A stretch of 64,000 bases of DNA from assembly GCA_030549495.1 (NCBI GenBank), contig JAUIRK010000819.1, positions 52,501 through 116,500 of the forward strand, read 5' to 3'. Positions 63,685 through 64,000 of this stretch are shown one piece after another. The first letter of the stretch is position 1. The number at the start of each line of letters is the position of its first letter. The DNA comes from Nectonema munidae (lineage: Eukaryota; Nematomorpha; Nectonematoida; Nectonematidae). Position numbers and translations under genes: made by a program. The notes beneath the pieces were generated by a model. That model did no database searches and was not told the origin of the DNA. It worked only from the letters and a program-made list of their open reading frames with translations.

Positions 63685-64000
63685 TATATATATTTCAACT
63701 ATGGTGAATTCAGTGGAGATTTCCATTTTTTATCAAAATCAATCAAACCTCTCAAAAAATTGATTTATATTTGACAGTTCATCTCAAAAAGAAACTTTTT
63801 ATCTAAATAATTATATAAAGTTTTTTTCATATATATACCCATTTTCAAGCATGCCGAATTCAGTGGTGATATTCATTTTTTTATGAAAATCAATCAAACC
63901 TGTTAAAAAATTGATTTAAATGTTACAGATCTCTCAAAAATAATTATATAAAGTTTTTACACATATATACCTATTTTCAAGCATGCTGAATTCAGTCGTG
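63685..64000. repeat. Satellite-like tandem repeat, about 137-base unit, running off the edge
   Basis: Three copies of the word attttcaagcatgcYgaatt followed by cagtSgtgat begin near 63700 (diverged), 63840 and 63972. Each unit also contains aaaatcaatcaaacct, aaaaaattgattta and aataattatataaagttttt. The period is near 137 bases. The third copy is cut by the window end, so the array size is unknown. Confidence 0.8.

Overview
The window is nuclear DNA from an AT-rich animal genome. It has spliced genes with canonical GT..AG introns, long AT-rich intergenic DNA and many decayed cut-and-paste DNA transposons. The closest fit I can suggest is an arthropod, perhaps a parasitic copepod such as a sea louse. 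That rests on base composition and the hAT-dominated repeat content, so it is an inference.

Only two host genes can be supported. A short, apparently intronless gene for the coatomer zeta subunit (COPZ) lies on the + strand at 10297-10914. Midasin (MDN1/Rea1), the giant six-AAA+ ATPase of 60S ribosome assembly, fills 14454-60232 on the - strand. The two genes converge tail to tail, 3.5 kb apart. I rebuilt midasin exon by exon: 33 exons giving about 5,360 residues, close to the usual 4,900-5,600. Intron phases agree without a break from exon 9 to exon 33. They do not close at exons 1/2, 7/8 and 8/9, where small exons are probably missing. Inside exon 7 the AAA1 domain changes reading frame.

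Layout: 1-1257 holds a hAT (ZBED/Charlie-like) transposase fragment with a recognisable terminal repeat. 3627-4590 and 7740-7990 hold two more hAT fragments. 10297-10914 is COPZ. 10916-14453 is AT-rich intergenic DNA. 14454-22695 is one uninterrupted 8.2 kb midasin exon carrying most of the linker, the acidic D/E-rich region and the C-terminal MIDAS domain. 23892-60232 holds the other 32 midasin exons (N-terminus, AAA1 to AAA6, start of the linker). Their introns contain transposon fossils, a tRNA-like SINE, MITEs and tandem repeats. 60233-64000 is intergenic, with another hAT transposase tail and a satellite-like tandem repeat running off the edge.

The two host genes are both housekeeping genes but act apart: COPZ in COPI vesicle coats of the Golgi, midasin in the nucleus removing assembly factors from pre-60S particles. 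I see no operon, defence locus, CRISPR array or other new multi-gene system. The unusual features are the lopsided exon structure of midasin, a frame break in AAA1, an altered AAA6 Walker A motif, nested transposons (a TTAA-flanked MITE inside a transposase gene) and several non-autonomous elements next to midasin splice sites.
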